Notes: generated by a model from the letters alone, not told the origin. Positions 1 through 9,535 are shown, numbered from the stretch's first letter. The stretch is DNA of 64,000 nt from Sphingomonas sp. Leaf32 (GCF_001421765.1 NZ_LMLA01000007.1:211510-275509); one strand, 5' to 3'. A program made the numbers and translations.

Positions 1-197
1 GTCGAGCAGGAAATCGCGCGGGTCGGGCGGATGATCGCCGATCCCGAACTCGCCTGGCTGTTCGCCAACGCCTATCCCAACACGCTCGACACCACGGTCA
101 GGATGGGGACGGTCGGGGGCAAGCCCGACAGCTTCGTCATCACCGGCGACATTCCGTGCCTGTGGCTGCGCGATTCGGCGGCGCAGGTGAAGTCGTA

Positions 198-369
198 CCT
201 GCATCTGGCGAAACAGGACGCGAAGCTGCGCGAGCTGTTCCGCGGCCTGATCGCGCGCCACGCCCGCTCGGTGCTGATCGATCCTGCATCTGGCGAAACA
301 GGACGCGAAGCTGCGCGAGCTGTTCCGCGGCCTGATCGCGCGCCACGCCCGCTCGGTGCTGATCGATCC
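198..369. repeat. 85-bp tandem duplication inside the GH125 gene
   Basis: Two identical 85-bp copies lie at 198-282 and 283-367, with only CC of terminal shared sequence at 368-369. Since 85 is not a multiple of three, the second copy shifts the reading frame. Skipping one copy joins VLID to PYANAF, the expected continuation. Confidence 0.92.
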
Positions 370-702
370 CTACGCCAACGCCTTCATGGAGGACCCGACC
401 GCGAAGACCAGTCTCGACTGGGCGAAGACGGACGAGACCGGGATGAAGCCCGGCGTCGCCGAGCGGAAGTGGGAGATCGATTCGCTATGCTATTCGATGC
501 GGTTGTCGCACGGCTACTGGACCGCGACGCGCGATGCCGCGCCGTTCGATGCGACCTGGGCAGCGGCGATGCGCGCGATCATCCGCACCTTCCGCGAACA
601 GCAGCGTAAGCAAGGCCCCGGCCCCTACAAGTTCCAGCGCGCCAGCCGCCAGCCGACCGAGACGCTGCTGGCGGGATATGGCGCGCCGACGCGCAAGGTC
701 GG

Positions 703-894
703 CATGATCCATTCGGGCTTCCGTCCGTCGGACGATGCCTGCCAATATCCGCTGTTCGTGCCGGCCAACCTGTTCGCGGTGACGACATTGCGCGAAATCA
801 TGATCCATTCGGGCTTCCGTCCGTCGGACGATGCCTGCCAATATCCGCTGTTCGTGCCGGCCAACCTGTTCGCGGTGACGACATTGCGCGAAAT
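703..894. repeat. 96-bp in-frame tandem duplication inside the GH125 gene
   Basis: Two identical 96-bp copies lie at 703-798 and 799-894. They encode two back-to-back copies of a 32-residue segment from MIHSGFRP to TTLREI/M. There is no terminal microhomology at the junction. Confidence 0.92.
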
Positions 895-1502
895 GGCGCA
901 GGTCGCGAACGCCGCGCGCCAGGACACGGCGCTGGCCAATGACGCGACCGCGCTGGCGAACGAGGTCGCCGCCGCCGTGGCGCAGCATGGCACGATGAAG
1001 CTCGCCGATGGCAGCGAGGTCTGGGCGTACGAGGTCGACGGCTTTGGCAATGCGATCTTCATGGACGATGCCAACGTGCCCTCGCTCTCCAGCCTCGCCT
1101 GGCTCGGCTGCGTGGCCCCCGGCGATGCGCGGTGGCAGCGGACGGCGAGGGCGGCGTGGAGCGAGGCGAACCCGTGGTTCTTCAAGGGGAAGGCGGGCGA
1201 GGGCATCGGCGGCCCGCACCAGGGGATGGACTATATCTGGCCGATGTCGCTGATCGTGCGCGGCCTCACCGCCACCGACGATGCGACGATCCTAAAGTGC
1301 CTCGCGACGCTGAAGCGCACCCATGCCGGCACCGGCTTCATCCACGAGGCGTTCGAGAAGGACGATCCGGCCAGGTTCACCCGCGACTGGTTCGCCTGGG
1401 CCAACGGCCTGTTCGGCGAGTTCATCCTCCACCTCGCCGCCACCCGCCCGAAACTCCTCCAAGCACCGCTGGACCGCGTGGCGCTCTGATCGGGCACCCC
1501 GG

Positions 1503-2876
1503 TCAGGGTCGCTGGCCGGGGCCTTGCGCGTTATAGGCTTCGCGAAATTCCTTGGCGAACATGTCCAGAAACGCCTCGTCCGACCCCTGCGCCACGCCGC
1601 CGAATTCGCGTTCATAGGCCTGCCACAGCGCGGCGTCGCGCGCGGCGGGCAGGACCCGTTCGAGCACGCCGCCCGCCTTTGCCCGCGCCCGGATCGCGGA
1701 CGGGGCAAAGCGTTCGAGCGTGGTGCGCAGCGCCCCCTGCATCGCGCGCAGCGTCGCGACCTGATGCGATTGCAGGTCGCGAAACGCATCCTCCACCGCG
1801 CGATCCGGGGCCATGAAACCGGGCTGATCGGTGCCCAGCAACATCGCCAGCGCGTCGTCGGGACTGCGGGCGAATTTCAGCGGGTTATGCCCTTCGGGGC
1901 TATAGGCGGTGGCCTCCGCGCCCAGTTGCGCCTTGGCCCGTGCGCGCGCCTCCAGCATCACGACCAGCCCCGCGACCAGCCGCCGGAACAGCAGCGCGCC
2001 ACGTTCCGCCGCATCGGGGGACAGCCGCGCCGGATCGAGGCCGAGCGTGGCGACGAACGCATCGCCGGCGCGTGCGGGCGGCGGGGGCGGCGGGACAACC
2101 GCTGGCGGCGGACTCGGAGCGGGCGGCGGGGACAGGCCCAGCGGATCGCGCGGGGCCTCCACCGGCTGGCCGAAGCCGCCGCGCGCCCAATCCACGACAT
2201 TGCCCTCCGCGATGCGGCCCCACAAATCGTCGGGAGTGGGCGCGGGGGGACGGTCAGGCGCGGCGCTGGACCAGCCGGAGGCGGGATCGGGCGCGGGCAT
2301 CGCGCTGTCCCAGGTCGATACGACCGGCGCGGCGGGCGTGGCGGGCGCGGCCCAGCCCGATGCGCGATCGGACGGCGGTCCCCAGCCGGTCGCCGGCGCC
2401 CGATGCGCTTCGGGACGGGCGAGCGACGGACCGGTCTGCGGCTGCCAGCCGGGACTGCCGCCGCTGCTGCGCCCCGTGGCGGGGAGCGGACCCCAGCCGT
2501 CATCGGCCGACGCCGGTGCCGGCGCGGGCGGCGTGGTGTCGTTCCATCCGCTCCAGCCGCCCGCCGCCGCCGGATGGTCGATCCGGGCGAGGATGGTGAA
2601 GGGACCGGCGGTGAAGCGGTCGCCGTCGCGGATCACTTGGTCTGGGGCGACCCGCTGGCCGCTATCGGCGACGAAGGTGCCGTTGGTGCTGCGATCGGTC
2701 AGGCGATAGTCGCTGCCGTCGAACCGGATGTCGAAGTGGCGCGACGACAGGTGCCGGGTGGGATCGGCCAGCATCCAGTCGCATCCCTCCGCCCGGCCGA
2801 TCGTCGCGCCGCGACGGTCGATGGCAAGGGGAGCGGCAGTGGCGGGGCCGGCGACGACCGACAGGGTCAGCGTCAT
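1503..2876 (-). CDS. tagH: FHA-domain T6SS protein TagH (Fha/ImpI)
   Basis: The 457-residue protein has an N-terminal forkhead-associated domain (about residues 20-98) with the phosphothreonine-pocket signatures GR at 27-28, SSRH at 44-47 and STNGT at 63-67. A Pro/Ala-rich linker of about 170 residues follows, then an alpha-helical C-terminal domain typical of T6SS FHA proteins. In this family the FHA domain reads threonine phosphorylation by PpkA; in Agrobacterium the ligand is phospho-TssL. The ATG overlaps the stop of vgrG upstream (ATGA at 2873-2876), so the two genes are translationally coupled, although the rest of the T6SS genes run on the other strand. The candidate ligands are the TVF motifs of TssL and PpkA at the far end of the locus. 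Confidence 0.88.
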   Translation of the reverse strand: MTLTLSVVAGPATAAPLAIDRRGATIGRAEGCDWMLADPTRHLSSRHFDIRFDGSDYRLTDRSTNGTFVADSGQRVAPDQVIRDGDRFTAGPFTILARIDHPAAAGGWSGWNDTTPPAPAPASADDGWGPLPATGRSSGGSPGWQPQTGPSLARPEAHRAPATGWGPPSDRASGWAAPATPAAPVVSTWDSAMPAPDPASGWSSAAPDRPPAPTPDDLWGRIAEGNVVDWARGGFGQPVEAPRDPLGLSPPPAPSPPPAVVPPPPPPARAGDAFVATLGLDPARLSPDAAERGALLFRRLVAGLVVMLEARARAKAQLGAEATAYSPEGHNPLKFARSPDDALAMLLGTDQPGFMAPDRAVEDAFRDLQSHQVATLRAMQGALRTTLERFAPSAIRARAKAGGVLERVLPAARDAALWQAYEREFGGVAQGSDEAFLDMFAKEFREAYNAQGPGQRP

Positions 2877-4933
2877 TGGCCGCCGTCACCCGCCGCCGGC
2901 CCGAGCGCGGCCGGTGATCCGAACGCATCGGCGCCGACGCCATCGGGGTTGATGTCGGTCCGCGCGCCGTTCAGCAACAGCGTGGCCGCACCGTTGATCC
3001 GCGTCGTATCGCCGCTGTTGACGACCGCCGTCTGGTTCGCCTGCACCTCGACGGTCGGCGACTGGATGGTGATACGGTCGGGACCGATCGTGATCTGCGA
3101 ATTCTTCACGCGGATGGTGATCGACGTCTTGGATTCGATCGACAATGCTCCGTCGACCAGCAGCGCGTCGGTGCCGACGACATGCGTCTGCCGTTTCCCC
3201 TTCACCTCGGTCGCGCTGTCACGGCCGATGGTGTTGCTGTCGTCGCGGCCGATATGGGTGCTGCGGTCCAGCCCGACGCGGCGGTTCTGGTTATGGCCGA
3301 CATGGCGCGATTCGTCGAAGCGGACGCGGCTGTTCATGTCGCGTTCGGCGTGGATGAACATTTCCTCCTGTCCGCCCTTGTCCTCGAACCGGATTTCGTT
3401 GGAGGTGCGACCCTGTCCGCTGTCGAGCGCCTCGGTTTCGGGATAGTCGCCCGACGCGCCATAGGTCAGCGTCCGCCACACCGCCCGCGTCTTGTTGGCC
3501 GGCAGGTCGTAGACCGGCATGTGCGACCGGTTGAACACCCGGCCCATGACGATCGGCCGGTCGGGATCGCCGTCGAGGAAATCGACCAGTACCTCGTGCC
3601 CGACGCGCGGCAGGATGACATTGCCCAGGCCCCCGGTCTGCGACACGCGGATCCAGCAGGTCGATCGTTCGCCCGGCGTGTCGGCGCGGTCCCAGGGGAA
3701 GCGCACCTTCACCCGGCCATATTCGTCGGTGTAGATCGTCTCCCCGGTCGGCCCGGTGACCATCGCGGTTTCAAGGCCCGATGCGCGGGGGCGCGGCGTC
3801 TGCGGCGGCGACTGGAACACGGTGTCGGCCGGCACCGCCTCGAACTTGACGTTGTACGGCCGCTCGTCCTCCTGCTCGCCCGATCGATAGGCTTCGGCGG
3901 CGATCGAATGGGTCGCGGCGATCACCATGTACGACCCGTTGAGCCGGCCGGCGGGATGGTCGGCGACGTCCAGCCGCTGCCCGGTGGTGATGCCCGATGC
4001 CTGGCTGGTGCCGGTGAAGACGCGGCGGTTCGCGCGCTGTGCGTCCAGCAGCGTCTGGCCACGCTCGCGCCCGACCTGTTCCTGATCGCCGCGTCCGGTC
4101 TTCTCGCGGACATGGCGGCCGGGATAGACGAAGATTTCGCGGTCGTCGCGCGGATGGCCGCCCTGTCCGGTCGATTCGCTGGCCAGCGGCTGATCGGGCG
4201 ATTCGAAGTCGAAATCGCGCACCGTCACCCGCGCCTGTCCGCTGGAGGCGACGCGTTCGACCCAGGTCTGGAGAATGTCGCGCGGCGCGTCGAAGCGGCT
4301 CTTGGAATTGGCGGTGAACACCGACATCGCATTGGCGTTGAAGCGCAGTTGCGGCGGATTGCCCGGCTGATGCGATGCCGGTCCCTCGCACAGCACCATC
4401 ACATGCCGGTCGGCATCGTGACGGAAGAAATAATAGATGCCTTCCTCTTCCATCAACCGTGACACGAAGTCGAAATCGCTCTCGCGATACTGGACGGTAT
4501 AGCCCCGCGTGATGCGCGGTTTGGCGAGGCGGGTATAGTCGACGTCCTGAATGCCCGCGCCCTCGATCACCGCCTGGATGATCTCGACCGCGGTCCTGTC
4601 CTGAAAGATCGCCATCTGGCGGTTCTGCGCCAGATAATAGGTCCAGGGTTCGATCGTCAGTCGATAGTGATGGCCGTCGGGCTTTTCCTCGACATATTCG
4701 CCCGCCGTGACCAGCCCGTGGAACCGGCGGAGCAGTTCGCCATCCTCCAGCACCGCGAGGCCGGCGGGCTTGCCGAGATGGGGGTACAGGTCGAGTTCGA
4801 GCGGCGAGATGATCGTCGCCTGTACCAGAAAGGGACGGCCGAGCCGTTCCTCGCTCTCGATCCGTTGCAGCACGACCTGTTCGTCGCCCACGTCGATCGA
4901 CATCTGGGTAAGCCGTTGCCCTGCGTCCGCCAC
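2873..4933 (-). CDS. vgrG: T6SS spike protein VgrG (TssI)
   Basis: At 686 residues this is a complete VgrG: gp27-like hub domain first (for example the FHGLVTAGEY segment and the ESDFDFVSRLMEEEGIYYFF segment), an OB-fold gp5 region with the RVKVRFPWD motif, then a beta-helical needle rich in DxxxxIG-type repeats. The needle is followed by only about 25 residues (Gly/Ala-rich), so there is no obvious evolved effector domain. The start is GTG at 4933 with a strong ribosome site (AGGAG, 7 bases upstream). It forms the membrane-piercing tip on the Hcp tube. No PAAR cap gene or effector gene lies directly downstream; tagH does. Confidence 0.95.
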   Translation of the reverse strand: MADAGQRLTQMSIDVGDEQVVLQRIESEERLGRPFLVQATIISPLELDLYPHLGKPAGLAVLEDGELLRRFHGLVTAGEYVEEKPDGHHYRLTIEPWTYYLAQNRQMAIFQDRTAVEIIQAVIEGAGIQDVDYTRLAKPRITRGYTVQYRESDFDFVSRLMEEEGIYYFFRHDADRHVMVLCEGPASHQPGNPPQLRFNANAMSVFTANSKSRFDAPRDILQTWVERVASSGQARVTVRDFDFESPDQPLASESTGQGGHPRDDREIFVYPGRHVREKTGRGDQEQVGRERGQTLLDAQRANRRVFTGTSQASGITTGQRLDVADHPAGRLNGSYMVIAATHSIAAEAYRSGEQEDERPYNVKFEAVPADTVFQSPPQTPRPRASGLETAMVTGPTGETIYTDEYGRVKVRFPWDRADTPGERSTCWIRVSQTGGLGNVILPRVGHEVLVDFLDGDPDRPIVMGRVFNRSHMPVYDLPANKTRAVWRTLTYGASGDYPETEALDSGQGRTSNEIRFEDKGGQEEMFIHAERDMNSRVRFDESRHVGHNQNRRVGLDRSTHIGRDDSNTIGRDSATEVKGKRQTHVVGTDALLVDGALSIESKTSITIRVKNSQITIGPDRITIQSPTVEVQANQTAVVNSGDTTRINGAATLLLNGARTDINPDGVGADAFGSPAALGPAAGDGGQ

Positions 4934-5054
4934 CGGTTACTCCTGTGTGCGACAGCCTGCGATACGCGGCTGAACTACTGCGTTCCTGACCCCGAACCTA
5001 TCGGCCGGGGAACTGCCGTACAATGGCTTGCCGGATCAAACGGTCGTTTCGGGA

Positions 5055-5084
5055 TTGTGATCCATCGCGAATCGCGGCTAGAAT
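5055..5084 (+). promoter_or_regulatory. Possible sigma70-type promoter for the OmpA-tssA operon
   Basis: TTGTGA at 5055-5060 and TAGAAT at 5079-5084 are separated by 18 bp, about 54 bp before the ATG of the OmpA-like gene. The site lies in the 204-bp divergent gap between vgrG and this gene. Position and hexamers are reasonable, but nothing else supports it. Confidence 0.35.
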
Positions 5085-5137
5085 ATGGCAACTGGGGCGG
5101 GGGCCTGATCGTATCGGAACCGGAAGGGGACGAGACT

Positions 5138-5848
5138 ATGACGCTACGCACCGCACTGCTTTCCATGGCGGGCCTGATCGCAACGCCGGCCATCGCCGGA
5201 CAGGCGCCGGCCGCCCGGACGCCGACCGTCGAGGGCTATCTCTGCACGTTCGCCGGCAAATGCGACGGCGCCACCGCCGATCGCGTGACCCGCGACGCGC
5301 CCGAAACGCGGGGGTTCCGCCTTGCCCGGCCGGGCGAGGGGGCGGATGCCGCGCCCGATACTCCCGCACCGGTCGCGCGGACCCAGCGTCGCACGACCCG
5401 CAGCGCGGTTGCCGAACGCACCCCCCGGACCGGTCGCAGCGTCGGGACGCGCGCTTATGCCGCCGCTGCCGCGCCGACCGCCAATCCCGGATCGGCCAGT
5501 CCCCAAACGGGGCGCCGCGCCGACCTGATGATCGGGTTCGAACTCAATTCCGACCGGCTGACCCCGGCGGGCGAGGCGTCGGCGCAGGTGTTCGCCCGGT
5601 CGCTGCTGATGCCCGAACTGCAGGGCAGCCGCTTTCGGATCGAGGGGCATACCGATGAGCGTGGCGGGCGCGGCATCAACGTGCCGCTGTCGGTGCGCCG
5701 GGCGCAGCGTGTCGCCGATTTCCTGATCGCGCGCGGCGTCGATCCGCGCCGGCTGGAAACGCGGGGTTTCGGATCGTCGCAGCCGCTGCCCGGCCGCAGC
5801 GTCACCAGCCCCGCGAACCGGCGGGTCGAAGCCGAGCTGATCTCCTGA
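5138..5848 (+). CDS. Secreted OmpA-family peptidoglycan-binding protein, first gene of the tss operon
   Basis: The 236-residue protein starts at ATG 5138 behind GGAAGGGG. It has a signal peptide ending near ATPAIA, a short region with two cysteines (YLCTFAGKC), a low-complexity Arg/Ala/Thr-rich linker, and a C-terminal OmpA-like domain from about residue 128. That domain contains the peptidoglycan-binding pattern GHTDERG, then N, LSVRRA, and a final NRRVE. It probably sits in the periplasm or on the outer membrane bound to the cell wall. It lies directly before tssA, which suggests that it anchors or positions the secretion machine, possibly compensating for the missing TssJ lipoprotein (inference). 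The open frame extends far upstream, but only the ATG at 5138 gives a signal peptide. Confidence 0.85.
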   Translation: MTLRTALLSMAGLIATPAIAGQAPAARTPTVEGYLCTFAGKCDGATADRVTRDAPETRGFRLARPGEGADAAPDTPAPVARTQRRTTRSAVAERTPRTGRSVGTRAYAAAAAPTANPGSASPQTGRRADLMIGFELNSDRLTPAGEASAQVFARSLLMPELQGSRFRIEGHTDERGGRGINVPLSVRRAQRVADFLIARGVDPRRLETRGFGSSQPLPGRSVTSPANRRVEAELIS

Positions 5849-5871
5849 TCGTGCCGGCGGCGGCCGTGACC

Positions 5872-6864
5872 ATGATCGACCGGGAAACCCTGTTGCAGTC
5901 GGTGTCGGACGACGCGCCGGCCGGCCCCGACCTGTCCTATGATTCCGCGCGCGAGACGATCGAGCAGGCATTCGCGACGCCGCCCGACGAGGTGGACTGG
6001 GACGCGACGATCCGCGCGATCGTCGACCAGATGACGCGGACCCGCGACCTGTGGCTGGCGGTCTATCTGGCGCGGGCCGGCGCGCGCGCCGGTCGGCTGG
6101 CGGTGGTCGGCGACGCGCTCGACCTGCTGGCCGGCTATGTCGAGCGCTTCTGGGACAGCGTGCATCCCACCGTCGAGGAATATGGCGTGGAGGGGCGGCG
6201 CGGGGCGTGCGAATCGCTGGTGCGGATCGGCGAGTTCCTGGCCCCGCTGCGCCGGGTCCCGCTGATCGACCATCCGCGACTGGGCAGTTTTTCGGGCGGT
6301 GATTTCGAACGCTTCGCGACCGAAGGGCCGGCGGCGGACGGCTATGGCCCGTTTCGCGCCGCGCTCGCCGATACGCCGGTCGACCGCATCGTCGGGGAGC
6401 GCGAGCAGCTGGCGCAGATCCGTGCCGCGATCCTGCGCACCGACCGCGTGCTGTCCGACCGATCGGAAGCGATCGGGCAGACCGGCACCAATTTTGCCGC
6501 GACCTATGACACGATCGATTCGATCGTCGATGCGATGCGCGGTTTCGTCGCGGTCGAGGCGTCAGGCGGCGGTTCGGAGGACGTTACGGCCGATTCGCCG
6601 GCGATCGCAACGACATCGCCCGGTTCGCCCCCCGCCCGAATCGCATCGCGCGACGACGTGGCCCGCGCAATCGATGCCATCGTCGACTATTATGCACGGT
6701 CCGAACCATCCAGCCCGATTCCGATAGCACTCGTCCGAATCAAGGGGTGGATCACAATGGACTTCGTTTCGATCCTAGATGACATTGCGCCAGGGAGCCG
6801 AAACGAGGCTCTGAGCGTATTGCGTTCCAGAAACGAAACGGACGGGGGTCCAGACCTCATGTGA
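5872..6864 (+). CDS. tssA: T6SS cap/baseplate protein TssA
   Basis: The product of about 330 residues begins with an ImpA N-terminal domain (IDRETLLQSVSDDAPAGPDL at the start) and ends in the family pattern YYARSEPSSPIPI...MDFVSILDDIAP. TssA proteins coordinate baseplate assembly and sheath polymerisation. ATG 5872 matches the usual family N-terminus; a GTG at 5851, 3 bp after the preceding stop, would add seven residues. This is a medium-length TssA without the large C-terminal ring domain of the longest versions. The OmpA-like gene precedes it and tssB follows after 71 bp. Confidence 0.9.
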   Translation: MIDRETLLQSVSDDAPAGPDLSYDSARETIEQAFATPPDEVDWDATIRAIVDQMTRTRDLWLAVYLARAGARAGRLAVVGDALDLLAGYVERFWDSVHPTVEEYGVEGRRGACESLVRIGEFLAPLRRVPLIDHPRLGSFSGGDFERFATEGPAADGYGPFRAALADTPVDRIVGEREQLAQIRAAILRTDRVLSDRSEAIGQTGTNFAATYDTIDSIVDAMRGFVAVEASGGGSEDVTADSPAIATTSPGSPPARIASRDDVARAIDAIVDYYARSEPSSPIPIALVRIKGWITMDFVSILDDIAPGSRNEALSVLRSRNETDGGPDLM

Positions 6865-6935
6865 TGCCGGTGCGACCACAATGCGCCGGGACGGAGTTCA
6901 AAGTCCGGCCGAAACGTCAGAAGGGATGCGGATAC

Positions 6936-7472
6936 ATGGCGATCAAGAGCGGGCAGCGTTTCATTCGGGAAAACCGCAAGCCCCGGGTGCATATCGAATA
7001 TGAAGTGGAGACCTATGGCGCACGCCAGAAGGTCGAACTGCCGTTCGTCATGGGCGTGATGTCCGACCTGTCCGGCAAGAGCCTGAAGGACAAGAAGGCG
7101 GCGGAATCGCGCGAATTCGTCGATTTCGACATGGATAATTTCGACCAGCGGATGGAGGCGATCGCCCCGCGCGTCGCCTTCGCCGTCGACAACACGCTGA
7201 CCGGCGACGGCAAGCTGGCGGTCGACCTGACGCTCAATTCGATGAACGACTTCTCGCCGGGCCAGATCGCCAAGCGGATCGAACCGCTGGCCAAGCTGCT
7301 GGAGGCGCGGACCCAGCTCGAGGACCTGCTGTCCTATATGGATGGCAAGCACGGCGCGCAGGATCTGCTCGACAAGGTGTTGAACGACCCGGCGCTGTTG
7401 AAGGCGCTGCTCGCCGAACGCGCGGCGGCGCGGACCGAGGCCGACGGCACCTCGCCGGCCCCCCAGGCCTGA
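6936..7472 (+). CDS. tssB: T6SS sheath small subunit TssB (VipA)
   Basis: The 178-residue protein begins MAIKSGQRFIRENRKPRV, the standard TssB N-terminus, and continues with the conserved LPFVMGVMSDLSG segment. It forms the contractile sheath with TssC. ATG 6936 has AGAAGGGA upstream. A GTG at 6861 overlapping the tssA stop (GTGA) would add 25 unrelated residues and is less likely. It is the first of the sheath/tube genes tssB-tssC-hcp. Confidence 0.96.
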   Translation: MAIKSGQRFIRENRKPRVHIEYEVETYGARQKVELPFVMGVMSDLSGKSLKDKKAAESREFVDFDMDNFDQRMEAIAPRVAFAVDNTLTGDGKLAVDLTLNSMNDFSPGQIAKRIEPLAKLLEARTQLEDLLSYMDGKHGAQDLLDKVLNDPALLKALLAERAAARTEADGTSPAPQA

Positions 7473-7498
7473 ACCCCGGTAGCGAACAGGAGCGGATC

Positions 7499-8986
7499 AT
7501 GGCCCAGGAAGCCTTCAGCCAGACCAACGACACCGCGCCCGCAACTTCGGAAGAAGTGAGCGATTTCCAGGCGCTGCTGCAAAAGGAATTCAAGCCCGCG
7601 ACCGAGGAACGCCGGTCGCGCATCGAACAGGCGGTGCAGACGCTGGCCGAGCAGGCGTTGTCGAACGCGCAGATCGTCGGCGGCGACGTGTTCGCGACGG
7701 TCGACGCGATGCGCGCGGCGATCGACCGCAAGCTGACCGAACAGATCAACCAGATCATCCATCATCCCGAATTCCAGGCGATGGAATCGGCGTGGCGCGG
7801 CCTGAACTATCTGGTCATGAACACCTCGACCGGCAAAGACATGAAAATCCGCGTGATGAACATGTCGAAGGAAGAGGCGCGGCGGATGTTCCGCCAGTAT
7901 CGCGACGCGGCGTGGGACCAAAGCCCGCTGTTCAAGAAAATCTACGAGAACGAGTTCGGCCAGTTGGGCGGCCAGCCCTATGGCGCGTTCGTCTGCGACT
8001 ACAGCTTCGACCACAGCGCCCCCGATCTGGAGGTGATGCGCGGGCTGTCGCGGATCGGCGCGGCATCCCATGCACCGTTCATCGCCGCCGCCGCGCCGTC
8101 GCTGCTCGGCATGGACAGCTGGACCGAATTGTCGAACCCGCGCGACCTGGGCAAGCTGTTCGACGCGACCGATTATGGCGCATGGCGGTCGTTCCGCGCG
8201 TCGGAAGACAGCCGCTATCTGGCGCTGACCCTGCCGCGCTTCCTCGGACGGCCGCTTTATGGCGCCAAGACCGAACCGGTCGAGGAGTTCGATTTCGAGG
8301 AGGATGCCGGCGGCGCGCACGACCATCATCTGTGGCTCAACGCCGCCTATGCGATGGGCACGCGCATTACCGAGGCGTTCAACACCTACGGCTGGACTAC
8401 CCGCATTCGCGGCGTGGAATCGGGCGGCACCGTCGAGGAGCTGCCGACCGCGGCCTTCCCGACCGACGAGGGCGGCATCGATTACAAATGCCCGACCGAG
8501 ATCGCCATTTCCGACCGGCGCGAGGCGGAGCTGTCCGCCGCCGGGCTGATGGCGCTGGTCCACCGCAAGAATACCGACCAGGCGACGTTCATCGGCGCGC
8601 AGACCGTCCACCGGCCCGCCGCCTATGACAAGAAGGAAGCGACCGCCAACGCCAATCTGTCGGCGCGTCTGCCCTATATCTTCGCCAGCTGCCGCTTCGC
8701 GCATTATCTGAAATGCATGGTGCGCGACTGGGTCGGCGGATCGCGTGAGGCCGAACAGCTTCAGCGCGATCTGAACAATTGGGTCCTCCAATATGTCGAC
8801 GGTTCGCCGACGACATCGAACGAGGAAACCAAGGCGCGCCTGCCACTCAAGCAGGCCAAGATCGAGGTGATCCCAGACGAGGAGAACCCGGGGTACTACA
8901 AGGGGAAGTTCATGTTCGTGCCGCACTACCAGCTCGAAGGGATGGATGTGGCGCTGAGCATGGTTTCACGCTTGCCAAAGGCCTGA
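7499..8986 (+). CDS. tssC: T6SS sheath large subunit TssC (VipB)
   Basis: The 495-residue product is of usual family length. It shows the conserved ESAWRGLNYLV segment, the EFGQLGGQPYGAFVCDY segment, and FAHYLKCMVRDWVG near the C-terminus. It polymerises with TssB into the contractile sheath that ClpV disassembles. It starts at ATG 7499, 26 bp after tssB, with AGGAGCGG upstream. Confidence 0.97.
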   Translation: MAQEAFSQTNDTAPATSEEVSDFQALLQKEFKPATEERRSRIEQAVQTLAEQALSNAQIVGGDVFATVDAMRAAIDRKLTEQINQIIHHPEFQAMESAWRGLNYLVMNTSTGKDMKIRVMNMSKEEARRMFRQYRDAAWDQSPLFKKIYENEFGQLGGQPYGAFVCDYSFDHSAPDLEVMRGLSRIGAASHAPFIAAAAPSLLGMDSWTELSNPRDLGKLFDATDYGAWRSFRASEDSRYLALTLPRFLGRPLYGAKTEPVEEFDFEEDAGGAHDHHLWLNAAYAMGTRITEAFNTYGWTTRIRGVESGGTVEELPTAAFPTDEGGIDYKCPTEIAISDRREAELSAAGLMALVHRKNTDQATFIGAQTVHRPAAYDKKEATANANLSARLPYIFASCRFAHYLKCMVRDWVGGSREAEQLQRDLNNWVLQYVDGSPTTSNEETKARLPLKQAKIEVIPDEENPGYYKGKFMFVPHYQLEGMDVALSMVSRLPKA

Positions 8987-9036
8987 CGGGATCGGTTTTC
9001 GTCCGGGCTTTCACGATTTGTAACGGGAGTAAGTCA

Positions 9037-9531
9037 ATGGCAGTCGATCTGTTTCTCAAAATTGACGGTGTCAACGGTGAGTCTTCGAAGAAGAACCATC
9101 AGGGCGAAATCGATATCATCTCGTTCGATTTCGGCGCCGTGCAGCATGGCTCGTTCCACAGCGGCGGTTCGGGCGGCGGTTCCGGCAAGGCCGAAATCTC
9201 CGACATCCGCATCCAGAAGGAAGTCGACAAGTCGTCGCCCTTGCTCTTCAAGCATTGCGCGTCGGGCAAGCACATCAAGGAAGCCGTCATCTATTCGCAG
9301 AAGGCGGGTGACGGCAACAATCCGCTGACCTATTACAAGATCAAGCTGGAAGACATCATCGTCTCTGACATCCATAACAATGGTGCGTCGGGCGGCGATG
9401 CGATCATGGAATCGGTCACGTTCAACTGTGCGAAGGTGACCTTCGACTATCAGGCGCAGAATGCGCAGGGCGGCAAGGACGGCGGCGTCGTCACCGCTTA
9501 CTACGACATCCGCCAGAACGAAGCGGGCTGA
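9037..9531 (+). CDS. hcp: T6SS tube protein Hcp (TssD)
   Basis: The 164-residue protein is a typical Hcp: MAVDLFLKIDGVNGES at the N-terminus, a Gly/Ser-rich loop (residues about 45-52), then DIRIQKEVDKSSPLLF and a final VTAYYDIRQNEAG. It forms hexameric rings of the inner tube and is exported. There is no C-terminal effector extension. ATG 9037 is preceded by GGGAGTAA, a good ribosome site for an abundant protein. It lies 50 bp downstream of tssC. Confidence 0.96.
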   Translation: MAVDLFLKIDGVNGESSKKNHQGEIDIISFDFGAVQHGSFHSGGSGGGSGKAEISDIRIQKEVDKSSPLLFKHCASGKHIKEAVIYSQKAGDGNNPLTYYKIKLEDIIVSDIHNNGASGGDAIMESVTFNCAKVTFDYQAQNAQGGKDGGVVTAYYDIRQNEAG

Positions 9532-9535
9532 CGCG

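Larger units (their letters stand above)
1..1489 (+). pseudogene. Glycoside hydrolase family 125 (exo-alpha-1,6-mannosidase-like), frameshifted by tandem duplication, 5' end outside window
   Basis: The frame is open from base 1, so the true start lies upstream. The translated product resembles GH125 (DUF1237) enzymes, which remove terminal alpha-1,6-mannose: it has the segments CLWLRDSAAQ near 160-190, IHSGFRPSDD, and GPHQGMDYIWPMSL near 1211-1255. The reading frame breaks in the second copy of an 85-bp tandem repeat (198-282 and 283-367) and resumes in another frame that runs to the TGA at 1487-1489. A second, in-frame 96-bp repeat (703-798 and 799-894) doubles 32 residues around the conserved IHSGFRPSDD segment. 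Deleting one copy of each repeat restores a continuous, family-like protein. As written the gene is broken. Sequencing or assembly error is a real alternative. It ends 13 bp from the convergent tagH gene. Confidence 0.8.

Noticed and set aside
2873..4933. Evolved VgrG with effector domain
   Set aside because: Only about 25 Gly/Ala-rich residues follow the needle.
6861..6935. Extended tssB start at GTG 6861 overlapping the tssA stop
   Set aside because: The 25 extra residues are unlike TssB, whereas ATG 6936 matches the family N-terminus and has a ribosome site.
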